Source: Xanthostigma xanthostigma
Lineage: Eukaryota > Arthropoda > Insecta > Raphidioptera > Raphidiidae
Direction of reading: 5' to 3'
Assembly: GCA_963575645.1 (NCBI GenBank)
Contig: OY754465.1
Span: 56,009,901 to 56,073,900, forward strand
DNA length: 64,000 nt
The notes beneath the pieces were generated by a model that was not told the DNA's origin, ran no database searches, and saw only the letters and a program-made list of their open reading frames with translations. Position 1 is the stretch's first letter. The number at the start of each line of letters is the position of its first letter. A program made the position numbers and the translations under genes. Of the stretch, positions 11,701 through 21,619 are shown one piece after another.

Positions 11701-13268
11701 TTAAATTTTAGAACGGCGTTTAGATTTCTATTATCGATATTTCCATTATGAAATAGTAATAGAATGGTTCGTGCATTTATCCGTGAATCATCAATCGGTA
11801 CCTCGACTGATTTCCTACCCAACCATGGTATAATATTTCTCCAAGGTGAAAGAACAATCCCTTCTACTGAAAATATCGCCGTAAGTTCACTTATTTCATA
11901 TATAGAAAAATTATCCCTTGGCATTGTAGTTAAGAATTTTATAAAATTGCATTGAACAGCTCTGCGAATAAAAATATTTTTCACTTGTGTTGACGATTTG
12001 AAAAAAATTTTAAGCAAATCAAAAGGCACGTTTACTATACAATTTTCATTTAATGCGTACGTTATGTAAAATAGTGATACCGGTGTCCAATCGATTTCTA
12101 ACGATTTTTCAATAAATTCTTTGACGCTTTGATCATCTAATATCTTAAAGAAATGCTCCAAGTGCTGACAGATTACAGGCATATCTTCGTTTTCAATAAA
12201 ACTGTAGATTTCTATGTTATTTAAAGCTATTAAAAATGATTCTAATATATAACTTTTAAAAACTATGTTTTTAACATCCGTTTCAACTTCTTGAAATAAT
12301 TCAACGAGGGCTTGGAATTGTACTTTAAAATTGGAGTGATGCAACATCCGCTGATATACACAAGCTCTCCACAAGTAATTCATTGTTCGGATGTTTTTTA
12401 ACAAATGAAAGGCGGGCATCACTAGATGTACTTGTTTCTCTTCAAGTGTTTCCATAAGTACAAAGAAGTGTGACCATGATTCCTTTTTATCTCGCACAAT
12501 AGATAGATGTATATCGACTGAACGTTTCAACAAATACATTGATTGCTTGCGAATTTTGTACTGATCGCTGATAATCCCCTTTTGTATGAATGTCCAGTAT
12601 GACTCTTGGTTGTACGTCTCAAACACAGCGTTTGAAAAATAATAATCAGCTAAACTGCACAAAAAATTGTAATCAGACGTTTCTTGAATGCGCTCCCAAA
12701 GTAGTTTTAACAAATCGAAAGTCAACCTTGACGCATCTAATTTCTTTAAAATGCTATTTACTATTAAGTTTCGTACATCGTTAGTTGGAAATTCAAAGGC
12801 AATATTAATTAGTCTACGAGAATTCTGTTCGCACATCAATTCTTTGCCATACTTTTCCAGATTTATGATACCAAGTGCAACATTTAGAATTTCTAGTTCT
12901 TTGATTACATCGTTTTCGATATTTTCTAAATTTTTAAAACAATCGGAGCATAATAATAACGGAGCATTAGGTAATGAAATTAACAAGAATAATTTAAGAA
13001 TATACAATTTTTCTTGTAAATTTTCAGCTATCGAATCGTTTCGAATTTCTTCAAGAAAACTTTCATAATCGTATTCTATTGACGATTCGTAGTTGTTCTG
13101 TAAAAATCTGTATCTCATTTCTAGTGCAAATTTTAGGTCGGATAAGTTATCTCGTTCTTCATTTATTATAGTGTCGATATTTCTTATAGTTGTTTCTTTT
13201 GTTTCTCTACTTATTTTTGAAATAAAATTGAATATAGTATCCATGTTTTCAGTTGAAATTGTGGCCAT
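5623..13268 (-). CDS. TARBP1: TARBP1/Trm3-type tRNA (guanosine-2'-O)-methyltransferase, complete, four exons
   Basis: Exons in transcript order are 13268-10699, 10624-10511, 8799-7435 and 5779-5623. The lengths 2570+114+1365+157 sum to 4206 nt, exactly 1402 codons with stop, and every junction keeps frame with GT-AG borders. Residues 1-1240 are a long helical, repeat-like region as in TARBP1. The C-terminal SpoU/TrmH (SPOUT) domain spans about 1245-1395. Motif 1 is NLGGLCRT at about 1260, with the catalytic-type Arg at 1266. Motif 2 is VILLGNEKQGIP, split by intron 3. Motif 3 is [20 protein letters not shown]. Family knowledge: Trm3/TARBP1 makes Gm18 in tRNAs using S-adenosylmethionine. The ATG at 13268 (MATIST...) is chosen because the longer reading upstream begins at TTG and runs through a TTTTTCAG acceptor-like sequence. 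Length is somewhat below the roughly 1600 residues of vertebrate TARBP1. No lesion seen. Confidence 0.93.
5880..6220 (+). repeat. Probable degenerate interspersed repeat in TARBP1 intron 3
   Basis: Contains GTCTGTCCGTCCGTCACAGG and a 'TTGAAACTATTTGACG..AAATTTGG' block with the style of lepidopteran dispersed repeats. GGAACGAAAG-type sequence recurs within it. No coding potential on either strand. Confidence 0.4.
6255..6470 (+). mobile_element. hAT-like terminus (CAGGCGTGGCGAACCTATGG...)
   Basis: CAGGCGTGGCGAACCTATGG followed by CACGTGTGCCACAGGTGGCA resembles termini of a widespread hAT group that begins CAGGGGTGGCxAACCTxTGGCAC. The other end is not evident; the element seems truncated or interrupted by the MITE at 6490. 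Confidence 0.5.
6490..7046 (-). mobile_element. ACGTGATAACG-family MITE, copy A
   Basis: One end is TTGGTTGTCTGTAAAGTCGG..ACGTGATAACG, the other CTTTTTCGTGCATGCAGCCG...GACGTTATCACGTCAAAA. It shares both ends and internal blocks (GGCGGAACGTTACAC, GATCGTGCCTCTCTATCGCT) with copies near 15733, 16261, 19774, 23676 and 34840. Lies in TARBP1 intron 3. Confidence 0.75.
7435..8799 (-). CDS. TARBP1: TARBP1 exon 3 (start of SpoU domain)
   Basis: Begins after acceptor TTTTTTACAG at 8800 with (C)[16 protein letters not shown]. Ends in the middle of motif 2 at VILLG, donor GTAAGTG from 7434. Carries motif 1 ([13 protein letters not shown]) and the segment [14 protein letters not shown], typical of the TARBP1/TrmH cofactor fold. 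The phase-2 junction supplies the G of 'LLGNEKQGIP'. Confidence 0.92.
8879..10041. mobile_element. 1.16-kb element with GGCTGTGTGCACG-type inverted ends and a large internal palindrome
   Basis: Left end TAGGCTGTGTGCACGAAG and right end CCTCCGTGCACATAGCCCAT are inverted repeats. It contains a 109-codon frame (8983-9312) and, at 9325-9660, a palindrome with about 120-bp arms. A deleted copy is at 60309-60755 and an internal part at 61481-61955. Situated in TARBP1 intron 2. I do not recognise a transposase, so the superfamily is open. Confidence 0.7.
9325..9660. repeat. Long palindrome, arms about 120 bp
   Basis: Arm 9325-9446 and arm 9539-9660 are near-perfect inverted repeats with a roughly 90-bp centre. 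The same N-terminal peptide [20 protein letters not shown] / [20 protein letters not shown] reads out of both strands. Because it is a palindrome this need not mean a protein. The arm recurs at 61735-61955. Confidence 0.8.
10085..10440 (+). mobile_element. Short TIR element with a transposase N-terminus remnant
   Basis: Inverted ends CCTATGCGAAGCGT (about 10085) and ACGCTTCGCATAGG (about 10438). From ATG 10340 it reads [20 protein letters not shown], resembling the N-terminal helix-turn-helix of insect Tc1/mariner transposases of the DUF4817 type (family knowledge, weak). It is cut off after about 32 residues. Lies in TARBP1 intron 2, next to exon 2. Confidence 0.5.
10511..10624 (-). CDS. TARBP1: TARBP1 exon 2
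   Basis: Short exon of 114 nt between acceptor TTTACAG (ending 10625) and donor GTAAAT (from 10510). Encodes [20 protein letters not shown] and onward to ...IENLRA, then the first two bases of a Cys codon. Frame matches both neighbouring exons. This exon has no ATG and would be missed by a simple ORF search. Confidence 0.88.
10699..13268 (-). CDS. TARBP1: TARBP1 exon 1 (N-terminal helical region)
   Basis: Codes for residues 1-856 plus two bases of the next codon. Ends ...GTCCAAGAGATCAAAG at 10699, followed by donor GTTGTT. No stop in about 2.6 kb of otherwise AT-rich DNA. Highly charged, Leu/Ile-rich sequence with no recognisable catalytic motif, consistent with the non-catalytic part of TARBP1. 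Confidence 0.9.
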
Positions 13269-13444
13269 TTTTCTGCACTGAAAAATCAAGATAATTACTA
13301 TAAATTAGTTTAAAATAGTTATCTATGTTAAAAAAAACTCCACATTATTATGACTACAATATTAGCCTCAATATTGTTTAATTTTGAATTTTCCAGAAAT
13401 TAAAAAAAAATTAATCATGTGGTAGATTAATTTTTTTTTAATTT

Positions 13445-13740
13445 CTAAAACAAACTAAAATGTATAAAATAATTTTTTAAGCTCTATGAAGAATAAAACT
13501 AGACCGATTTTTAATTTGTAGGATTTGAAAAATGTGGGGCGCATTATTTGTTTTATCTCAGAAATAGATTTTTTCATTGACAGGCTGACAGCTACTTTAT
13601 GTCTTTATATGTCTTATATAACTGTAGCATTCGCCCCACGTTTCTCGTTTCAAATCCTACAAGTTAAAAATCTGTCAGTGGTTTTATTCTTCATAAGGCT
13701 TAAAGAAAATATTTTATACTTTTTAGTTTGTTCTAAAAAC
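13445..13740. repeat. Foldback repeat just upstream of TARBP1
   Basis: Arms about 13445-13540 and 13635-13740 are imperfect inverted repeats (e.g. TTTGTAGGATTTGAAA / TTTCAAATCCTACAAG; GAAGAATAAAAC / GTTTTATTCTTC). The GTGGGGCGC / GCCCCAC motif near the centre recalls the foldback family at 50517 and 59471. It begins about 180 bp upstream of the TARBP1 ATG and could affect its promoter. Confidence 0.65.
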
Positions 13741-15376
13741 GTGGTACCTATATTAAAAAAAAAATGTATTTCTTTTATTATTTTCTTCTTTTTAGTATTT
13801 TCTTGTATTGTCATCTAATTCTGCGTTATGTTAAAAATTCAAGTCTCTATCTCATCTGAAAGTTAATTCAGACAGAGAAAAGTTCCTTATCTCTATGGTA
13901 ACTAATGATAGAAAACAATGCTGATTTGAGTAAACATAATATATAATGATACGGAACGTTTGCAGCGTTCTCTCTCTGAACTACAGACACCAGAGACAAT
14001 ACAAGTTGCAGACACTTTCACTTATGGCAAGCATACCCGCTAGCGTACTCTAGTTACTTATATCTCTATGGTTTAAAATCAATTACAAAATTCCACCCGG
14101 ACAGACGACATAAGTACAAGAAAGCAGGTTAATAAAAACGTGGTAAAATATTGTTCAAACATTCAACACAGTTACCTGCTAGTCTCCCAAAATTGGCTTA
14201 TATATAAAATTAAAAAGTGCAAATAATTTTAAGGCGAGAATAACAAAAAGTTTACTTAGCACATGCTTTGTCTACAACGTCTACAATTTACACGAGGCAT
14301 AATTGACACTTTCGACCTCTCAAGAGACATTAATATCATCACAATATTAAATAGTCTTCTACTAAAGTACATAGACATAGGCGTGCTGTTCATGTGCCGC
14401 CAAAACTGGTTGAAAAGGTTCAGGCTGTCATATCTCAGGCTAGGGCTACATTCACATGTACCCGGAAAAATAGAAATATCATAGAAATGCTGTGGTGGGC
14501 GTAGCCAGCGAACATACACTTTGAGAATGCCCACTCCAAGGTAAAAAAAACTGATCATGTTTTATCTAAGGTTCAAATCAGAAAACTCGTGCTGCTATCT
14601 TTCGTTGACGGACACAATTATCTCATCAATTTTGTACTTGTAGAGCTTGTAGGAATCTGTACTGCCGTACGAGTTAGTAGGGTTTACCGGGGATTTACAT
14701 CTGTGATTTCAATTAATTTCACATAATTTGTGTTTTGTGATTAATTTAAAGCCATTTTTTTAAAAATTGGAAGTGAAATTCTAACTACAATGCTTTGTTA
14801 TCGAATTTCCCCACCAATTTAATATCAAATGACTTTAAATTTTATTACAAAACCGTCAATATCAAAAACGTTTTTCGTATTTTGAATATAAATAAGCAAT
14901 ACGAATATTTTGCGCATACAGATAACTGATGCGGAACAAGACTGCAGCTGAATAATATCGCACAGAAAAGGTAGATATGACCATAGCTGTCTGCTCCATA
15001 GAGAAGGTCTGTTCTCTGGGTCTGAAGAAGGGTGTACCAAGGAGGATTCTTAAATGTAAATTTGTATTTTCTTGTAATTATTAAATTTTGATTTCTTTGG
15101 TAGTGAAATTGAATAACAAACAATAGCCTAATAGGTAATGATATTATACATTGATTACCCCCACCACATCATTGCTGTGACATTTCTGTCGTTTAATCTG
15201 CGTGTTTTCTGACGGTTTTCCGTTGTATGTAACACTACCCTTAACTGTCAACTGTCTGAAATCAAACCACATGTGGTGGCGTTTGTAATACACATCGTTC
15301 AAATAAAAAATGCAAGCGACGTGGGACGACCTATCCAAGCAAAACTTCGTATGTATAAATATTGTTTAATATAAAG
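13741..15376. other. Intergenic spacer with weak retroelement-like traces
   Basis: No gene seen. On the minus strand at about 14990-15060 the frame LLQTQRTDLLYGADSYGHIY hints at the 'IGADxYG' motif of BEL/Pao protease regions, but it is isolated and degenerate. Other frames of 60-100 codons are unrecognisable. Confidence 0.35.
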
Positions 15377-15519
15377 TTTATTCCAGCAGCCAGCAAACGA
15401 TAACGAAATCGTCACCCGCATTCACAGTAGCTAAAACGAAGCAGTTGCGATTTTAGCACAAGTTTTAGCTACTGCGCATGCGAGTACGGTTTCGTACCGT
15501 TTGCTGGCTGCTTGGAACA
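15377..15519. repeat. Palindromic MITE related to the 165-bp family
   Basis: Ends TTCCAGCAGCCAGCAAACG and CGTTTGCTGGCTGCTTGGAA are inverted. The centre has TAGCTAAAAC / GTTTTAGCTA and GCGCATGCG. End sequence and style match the palindromes at 38828 and 43146 and the related one at 42709-42906. Confidence 0.6.
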
Positions 15520-15732
15520 TACATACAATAATAGACATTATTCTACGTTCCATGAACGTTATCCATGAGTCAAACAATGCAAGATTTTTTTCAATTATTT
15601 GTTATTTAATTTTATTAAATCATAAATGACATTGTTCTTTATACGATCAAATTCCACTGGACACGGGGAAGGTAATTTTGGTTTTGAGGTTTTGAGCAGT
15701 TACGCATAATTATTAAATAGGTTTGTACGTTT

Positions 15733-15850
15733 TTTGACGTGATAACGTCTTATAAATTGATGAATCACCAATCTTATAAATTGATGAAACACCGGCTGCA
15801 TGCACGAAAAAGTGTAACGTTCCTAACGTTCCGCCTGACCCTGTGCGTGC
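15733..15850 (+). mobile_element. ACGTGATAACG-family MITE, copy B (one half)
   Basis: TTTGACGTGATAACGTCTTA through CACCGGCTGCATGCACGAAA and CCGCCTGACCCTGTGCGTG. It has an internal duplication of the 'CTTATAAATTGATGAA' segment. The second terminus is absent. Confidence 0.7.
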
Positions 15851-16260
15851 TTTTCTCGAAAACGGCCCTAACGATTTGGATGAAATTTACTGAAAAGGGA
15901 TTTTGGGGGGCAAAAAATCGTTTTAGCTAGGTCTCATCTCTCGAAAAAATCGTTTTCATACAAATTTTATCATTATAAAAATCAATTTTTTGAAGTATGA
16001 AAATACTTAAATATTGTAAGTAGGTTTTGGAATTTTATATAAACAATGAAACAATTGTTTTCAAAATATTATGACAGTTAATCTTTGAGACGTAAAATAA
16101 ATACGAAAGAAAGAAAGTTAAAAAAACAATTATTATTATAGGTGGTGAGTAATTTTAATAAATAAAATTAACCTAAATTTGAAGCGAAAGATGCAATATC
16201 ATAGATTCGAATTATTATAATTATTATATGTAGAAGATAGGAGAAATAGAACATAAATTA
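15851..16260. other. AT-rich spacer, no gene seen
   Basis: Lies between two MITE copies. It includes a short 'TCTCGAAAACGGC..TGAATTTTGGGGG'-like repeat tail; nothing codable. Confidence 0.4.
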
Positions 16261-16446
16261 TTGACGTGATAATGTCTTATAAATTGATGAATCACGTCAA
16301 TATAAAAAGATGAAACACCGGCTGCATGCACGAAAAAGTGTAACGTTCCGCCTGACCCTGTGCGTGATTATTAAATATGATATTCGAGCGGAATACGTTA
16401 TCACGTAAAACTATCGTCAGTAAACCGACTTTACAGACAACCAATT
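16261..16446 (+). mobile_element. ACGTGATAACG-family MITE, copy C (complete, short form)
   Basis: Runs from TTGACGTGATAATGTC to ACGTTATCACGTAAAACTAT and on to TTTACAGACAACCAATTTTT. Both family ends are present with a much reduced middle, making it the clearest short version. Confidence 0.75.
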
Positions 16447-17640
16447 TTTTTTAAAGACGTTTTCTTTATTGTAAAAACTAGATATTTTTGAGATTATATT
16501 TAATAATTTGTTAACGGATTATTAGCTAGCCTAAGCTGCTGAAAATTAAACACTGGTTTTATTTTTCATCCAAAAATTGTATGTCTTGTGAGGGTCAATT
16601 TAAAAAAAATGAACATTGCCTCAAATATCAGTTAATTCGTGAACTACTCAACGCAATTTTTTAAATGAACATGCAGTGCACAGTAGGCATGTGTGGCTCT
16701 CAACATTTTCCTGTTAAGGAGCCTTTAATTAAATGTATTTTGTTTTCAGTCAAACAGATTTACTTAATCAAATTATACAAAAGTGAGACTGTTAAAATTA
16801 TGCTTTTTTTTAGAGTAGCACGCGTTTCGATAAATCGTTGATAAAAAGTGTGAACATATTATGCAGTGCGTTGTGAACTAGTAATTATTGAGAAACACAG
16901 CTCAAGGACTTGAGCTGCTATAAGTGCACGCCTCTAAACAACGCGATCAGCCGTCAGCGCCTCTGCTGTATTACTATTATGTCAGTCATGCGGGCTTGCT
17001 TGATAAGCGAAGTCAGTAAAATAATGTATTTGTCATCCTGAAATAATAACAATAATAAAGACGTGTAGTTTAACTTTTATAGTCGCTAGTAATTATATTA
17101 TTTTGATAGTTTAAAATTGTATGTCTACAGTGTTGGTACAGTTGGTTGTCATAGATAGGTTAAATCATTCAATTGTTTTTGCAATTTTAAATCGATTTGT
17201 TCTATTGGGCGTGTGTGTATGAATACATCAACTTGGTGTCAATAAAAACGGTAAATATCAAATTCAAAAATGTTAGCTTATAATACTTGACAGCGGTCAT
17301 AATTACATATTTAATAGACGTAGAAGTAGACAAATGCAAAGATAGGTTAAAAGAAAAACTGTGTAGGTACCACTGTTTCTATGGTTTTTAATACAATAAC
17401 AAAGAAACAACAATAACATTAAGCGGATTATTAATGTTGCATTGTTAAAATATCAATCTTAAATTAGGATATTTTTTTAATATTTTCAGGAACTAAAATT
17501 TTTGAAACAAACAGGTACATGTGATATTTAAATAAAATAATTTGTGCGTTGATGGTTCTGTACATAATTCGTTGTATTTTATTCAGTAACTCGCGCGCGA
17601 AGCGTCCCGTACAACTAATAAAGCAATAATAATTAATTAA
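16447..17640. other. Intergenic AT-rich spacer
   Basis: No gene or defined repeat recognised. A small hairpin (CTCAAGGACTTGAG, about 16902) is present. Confidence 0.4.
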
Positions 17641-17649
17641 TGTACCTAA

Positions 17650-17800
17650 TCAGGGCTATTCCGCTAATGTTAACCACCGTGATTACCAAGTGTTTATCAA
17701 AATAAACACTTTGTGTAATTATTTTTGTATTTTTTTTTATAACTGTGGTTAGGTACCTAAGCACAGTGATTAGAACTCAAATAGCAGAATACGGCGAAAT
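17650..17800. repeat. Small inverted-repeat element
   Basis: Left end CTATTCCGCTAATGTTAACC..GTGATTACCA and right end CAGTGATTAGAACTCAAATA..GCAGAATACGG are inverted and imperfect, about 150 bp apart. Probable MITE; no coding potential. Confidence 0.45.
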
Positions 17801-17809
17801 ATATACTAT

Positions 17810-18255
17810 TAAATTAAGTCTGATTTTATTATTCAAATAAATAAGATTTCTGACTAATTTTTCAGACTTAGCGTTGTTAATAATAATAATTAATTTACGT
17901 TCCAAGTATTCGTAATTTACCTACGTTCAGTCCGGATTTGGACAGTCATCAGGATTTTGAATATTAAAAATATAAAAAATATATTTTATTTTTAAGTACG
18001 TAAGTAGTAAATTAAAAATTAAATAAAAATGTCTAGTACCTAATTTAAATTTTCTTTGCAAATATTTAATTCTGAAAAAATAATAATTTACGCATCTAAT
18101 AATAATTACATCCTAATATTATATAACATATATTTTTTATTTTCTTTTAGTAAGTATTAAAAGGATGGTCCAAATACGGACTGAAACGTAAATTGATTAT
18201 TGACTTTAATAAAACCAAGTCTAAAAAATTAGTCGGGAATTTTTTTTATTTAAAT
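17810..18255. repeat. Long imperfect inverted repeat
   Basis: Left arm ..GACTAATTTTTCAGACTTAG..TTTACGTTC..CAGTCCGGATTTGGAC and right arm GTCCAAATACGGACTGAAAC..AAGTCTAAAAAATTAGTC are inverted repeats around an A/T core. Noncoding foldback element. Confidence 0.55.
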
Positions 18256-18499
18256 CACACTTCATCAAATTTTATCCAACGCAAATTAGTAATGATTTCG
18301 CCAATCGCATAATACATTCAGAAATCACGTGCGGGATCGCCAAATTGCTTTGCATTTTCGCTCACTGCTTATTCCCTTGGACATATCTGCGCGGATGATC
18401 TCACCTGTTTAGCGTGTATAATCTATCTTTCTCATAAATCTAAGATCACACACATGGCAAACCTGGCCCAATTAATTAAATAATCTTTATTTGCCGCCT

Positions 18500-18556
18500 C
18501 TAAAATCTGCTGCCCTAGGCTCAGGCCTTCTAAGCCTGCTGGTAAATCCGGCACTG
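18500..18556 (-). repeat. hAT-like terminus fragment
   Basis: Minus strand from 18556 reads CAGTGCCGGATTTACCAGCA then GGCTTAGAAGGCC, close to the CAGTGGCGGAT.. terminus of the hAT element at 42988. The partner end was not found. Confidence 0.4.
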
Positions 18557-18760
18557 TATAATATAATACACTATTTATTGGAATGTGTTGGTCCAGGCTT
18601 CCCATGTGTGCAGCCCTTGCGTAACATGTGACTGGGTAATAAGTAGGCTTTAAGCAATGAACTAATTTTTCAAATCGGTCCAGTAATTCTTGTGTTTGCT
18701 ATCGATAAACAATCAATAAACGTACAGTGCGTTCATCAAAAGTTTTTTCTCTTTATAATA

Positions 18761-19114
18761 TACGGTCCCGCCCGGGTTCACCCGGGTGCAAAAGAATGAA
18801 TGGGGGGAGGAACATGAGTACGCACATTCATCTTAGTTTACCGAGATGAGTGTTGTCTCCAAGTTTCATGATGATCGGAGTTACCGTTCAAAAGTTTTTG
18901 TCGGACGGACAAATTTTGAGTTACACTTTGCAACATTTTTCATTGATGCTCCGCTCCTATTGGTCGTAGCGTGATATTATATAGCCTATAGCCTTCCTCG
19001 GTAAATAGGCTATCCAAAAAAAAAAAAAAAAACAATTCGAACCAGTAGTTCCAGAGATTAGCGCGTTCAACCAAACAAACAAACTCTTTAGCTTTATATA
19101 AGTATTAGTATAGA
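18761..19114 (-). mobile_element. Nonautonomous Helitron-like element, family 1 copy 1
   Basis: Minus-strand 5' end TCTATACTAATACTTATATA at 19114. 3' region has the CACCCGGGTGAACCCGGGCG hairpin and GGGACCG; the final CTAG is mutated here. About 350 bp, with copies at 20171-20527 and 29592-29892. TC..CTAG ends without inverted repeats or target duplication fit Helitrons. Confidence 0.6.
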
Positions 19115-19773
19115 TATGGGTAGATGTAGATATTTCCACACTTATTTATGTTTTCATATAAATAATTCAGTAGATATTCATATTTTCTGAATTTAAACGA
19201 ATCCTGTTCGATATATGAAATAAAAAATATAAGGGTGACCAATTGATAAATATATCATCATCTCGTGGCCACTTCGAACAGTCATCAGCATTTAGTCATG
19301 AATAATTACTAATTAGCATATTGTGTCAATAAGTAGATGATTCATAAAGATACTGTGCATATTAAAAAGATTAAAGTCGAAATTCCAATATTTATATGTT
19401 TTGAAAAAAATATCAGTAGTACTTGCAATAATTTTATAAGTGTATATTTTTTATGTAGATAAACGATAGATATATCTAAACGTGTCTGTTACTTTAAAAA
19501 TAAGTGATATTCGTTATTGTGTGTAATTTGCAAGGTCGAATTTTTGACAAGAAAAACGCGGAAGTACTTTGCGCTGACCACTGAAATACTTGTTTTCAAT
19601 GTGAATGAACTGATAAAAAAAATCGGTAGGGCAAACCACACACAGTTTGAAAATCCTAAAAACATTAAATTGTCGAGAAATAAATTTTGAATGAAAAAAA
19701 TTTGCCAATAAAAACCTTTATACGATCACTTACAAAAAAATAGTGGTCGAAATTCAACCGTAATTAATTAAAT

Positions 19774-19965
19774 TTTGACGTGATAACGTCTTATAAATTG
19801 ATGAAACACCGGCTGCACGCACGAAAAAGTGTCATGTTCCGCCTGAACCTGAGCGTGCAAGCGAGAGCGCGGTATAAGCGATAGAGAGGCACGATCGGCT
19901 TGTACGCATTTCTCTCTCTTCTCGCGTGACGTCAGAGAGTTCATTAATGTTTCTTTATGACGTTT
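19774..19965 (+). mobile_element. ACGTGATAACG-family MITE, copy D
   Basis: TTTTGACGTGATAACGTCTT..CACCGGCTGCACGCACGAAA..GATAGAGAGGCACGATCGG..TCTCGCGTGACGTCAGAGAG. Nearly identical to copy G (34840-35090) but stops at TTTATGACG, lacking the distal end. Contains a perfect TGACGTCA (19927-19934), a CREB/ATF-type site. Confidence 0.75.
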
Positions 19966-20004
19966 TTAAGTTTGAGCGTTTTTGAGGTTATTTTGTCATT
20001 ATAT

Positions 20005-20165
20005 GGATTTCTCCTGAATCGATTTTACCTGTGTTAATGCGTACACATCGTGATGAAACGCTTTTCCCCTCATTAAAACGAAGACAACGATGTATGTTTC
20101 ATCACATTGTGTGCGAATTGACACACTTAAATCGGTACCACTCTTTTTCCTTCCCGTATTTTAAA
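20005..20165 (+). repeat. Interspersed repeat, inverted copy at 55420-55585
   Basis: ATGGATTTCTCCTGAATCGA..TTTTACCTGTGTTAA.. and ..CTTTTTCCTTCCCGTAT match the reverse complement of 55420-55585. The interior is itself imperfectly inverted (GTGTTAA..GTACACAT / GTGTGCG..TTGACACA). Noncoding. Confidence 0.55.
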
Positions 20166-20170
20166 TATGA

Positions 20171-20527
20171 CTAGCGGTCCCGCCCGGTTTCACCCGGGTG
20201 CAAAAGAATGAATGGGGGGGAGGGACATAAGTACGCACATTCATCTTAGTTTACCGAGATAAATGTTGTGTCCAAATTTCATGATGTTCGGAGTTACCGT
20301 TCAAAAGTTTTTGTCGGACGGACAATTTTTGAGTTACATTTTGCAACATGTTTCATTGATGCTCCGCTCCTATTGGTCGTAGCGTGATATTATATAGCCT
20401 ATATAGCCTTCCTCGATAAATCGACTATCCAACAAAAAAAATTTTCAATTCGAACTATTAGTTCCTGAGATTAGCGCGTTCAACCAAATAAACAAACAAA
20501 TTCTTCAGCTTTATATATTAGTATAGA
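20171..20527 (-). mobile_element. Nonautonomous Helitron-like element, family 1 copy 2
   Basis: Minus strand: 5' TCTATACTAATATATAAAGC at 20527; 3' hairpin CACCCGGGTGAAACCGGGCG followed by GGACCGCTAG at 20171. Flanks are A before TC and T after CTAG, the Helitron insertion signature. Best-preserved member of the family here. Confidence 0.7.
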
Positions 20528-21505
20528 TTTGAACAACATCGAATTTGTATTGAAAAAAAATGACCGGTCGAGTACAGAGAGAAAAAATCGGCAAAGTTGA
20601 TACTTTGTTGTCAGTGCTTACGGAAAAAATGTCCGTCTTCGAAAATAGTTTAGCTAGCCTATTTAAAAATCCACCATTGTCTGCTTGCTTTGAAACTATC
20701 AACTAAAGTTTTGTGTATATGATTGCACCAAAAACTGCCTTTATTGAAGTTTATTCCCAAAGGCGTAACTAGAGGGGGCCGGGTAGGCTCGGTCCCTCTC
20801 AGAGTATATCGTCATCCCCCCTAAAAATACGTTAAAAATAATACGTTAAGTTCTTTACGAGATTATTTTTCAATGTATTCTCAACAAAAACTGATCAGAC
20901 AGATGGGTTGCAGAAAGGATTGTTAAAGAAATTTGATTTGACAATGATCTTAGATTGCGAACATATTAATTACAGTTTCCTTACATCAGGAACAGTCTGA
21001 TGTCGTATTCAAACTCCCTGTCATCTAGAACGTTAGATTGTACTCACACAGAAACAAATGACTGTTCTACAAAAAATGAAGATCGCTTTTCAAGCTATAT
21101 TTTGATCAAAATGCGTAGAAAAACTTTGTTTTGAAGTGGAAACTACCAAAAATGATGCTAAATACTGCACACAGTTTAAGAAAAATATCGTTTCAATCGA
21201 TCAATCATTTTTCGAATGTAAAACTACAATGCTTTTTATATGGAGAAATATATATGTATGTTCACAAACTAACGTCATTGTAAAATCATTTTTTTGACAA
21301 TCTTCTCTGTAGCCCAGCAAGAGTTTGTCTCTCTTTAATTTTCCTTCATTCGCTTCAACTCAGTACCTATATATTTTGTTTGGTTTCAGAAAAACGTCAG
21401 TCGTGATTGCTATTATCCGAAGTTTTGACCGGATCCGAAGCGATTAGATGACGTTGAACTGCTGACAGCTTATCATCATCGTAAAAACTGCCTAGCAGAA
21501 AAAAA
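20528..21505. other. Upstream region of CD36-like gene 1
   Basis: No gene recognised. A fragment GGCGTAACTAGAGGGGGCCG near 20762 looks like a hAT-MITE end. The proximal 200 bp before the ATG contains no obvious TATA element that I would assert. Confidence 0.35.
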
Positions 21506-21619
21506 ATGAAACCAGCTTGTAAACAGTACTTGGTGTTTGGCTGCGGGCTTGCGCTTGCGGTTGTGGCCGGCATATTGGCATTACTGTGGCCCACAATCTA
21601 CACGGCAATTGTTAGAAAT
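21506..21619 (+). CDS. CD36-like gene 1, exon 1 (N-tail and first membrane segment)
   Basis: ATG at 21506 in context AAAAAATGA. Encodes MKPACKQYLVFGCGLALAVV and on through GILALLWPTIYTAIVRN, a classic CD36 N-terminal anchor. Donor GTAAGT from 21620, phase 0. The next exon is 12 kb away. It continues directly with ELTLSS, the canonical post-membrane sequence, which supports the long junction. Confidence 0.85.

Noticed and set aside
13269-13289. Upstream extension of TARBP1 (reading MIFQCRK before MATIST)
   Set aside because: The first codon is TTG, and the stretch contains an acceptor-like TTTTTCAG; the ATG at 13268 is the credible start.
14825-15123. BEL/Pao protease gene
   Set aside because: Only one short motif-like stretch (LLYGADSYG); no neighbouring RT, gag or LTR evidence.
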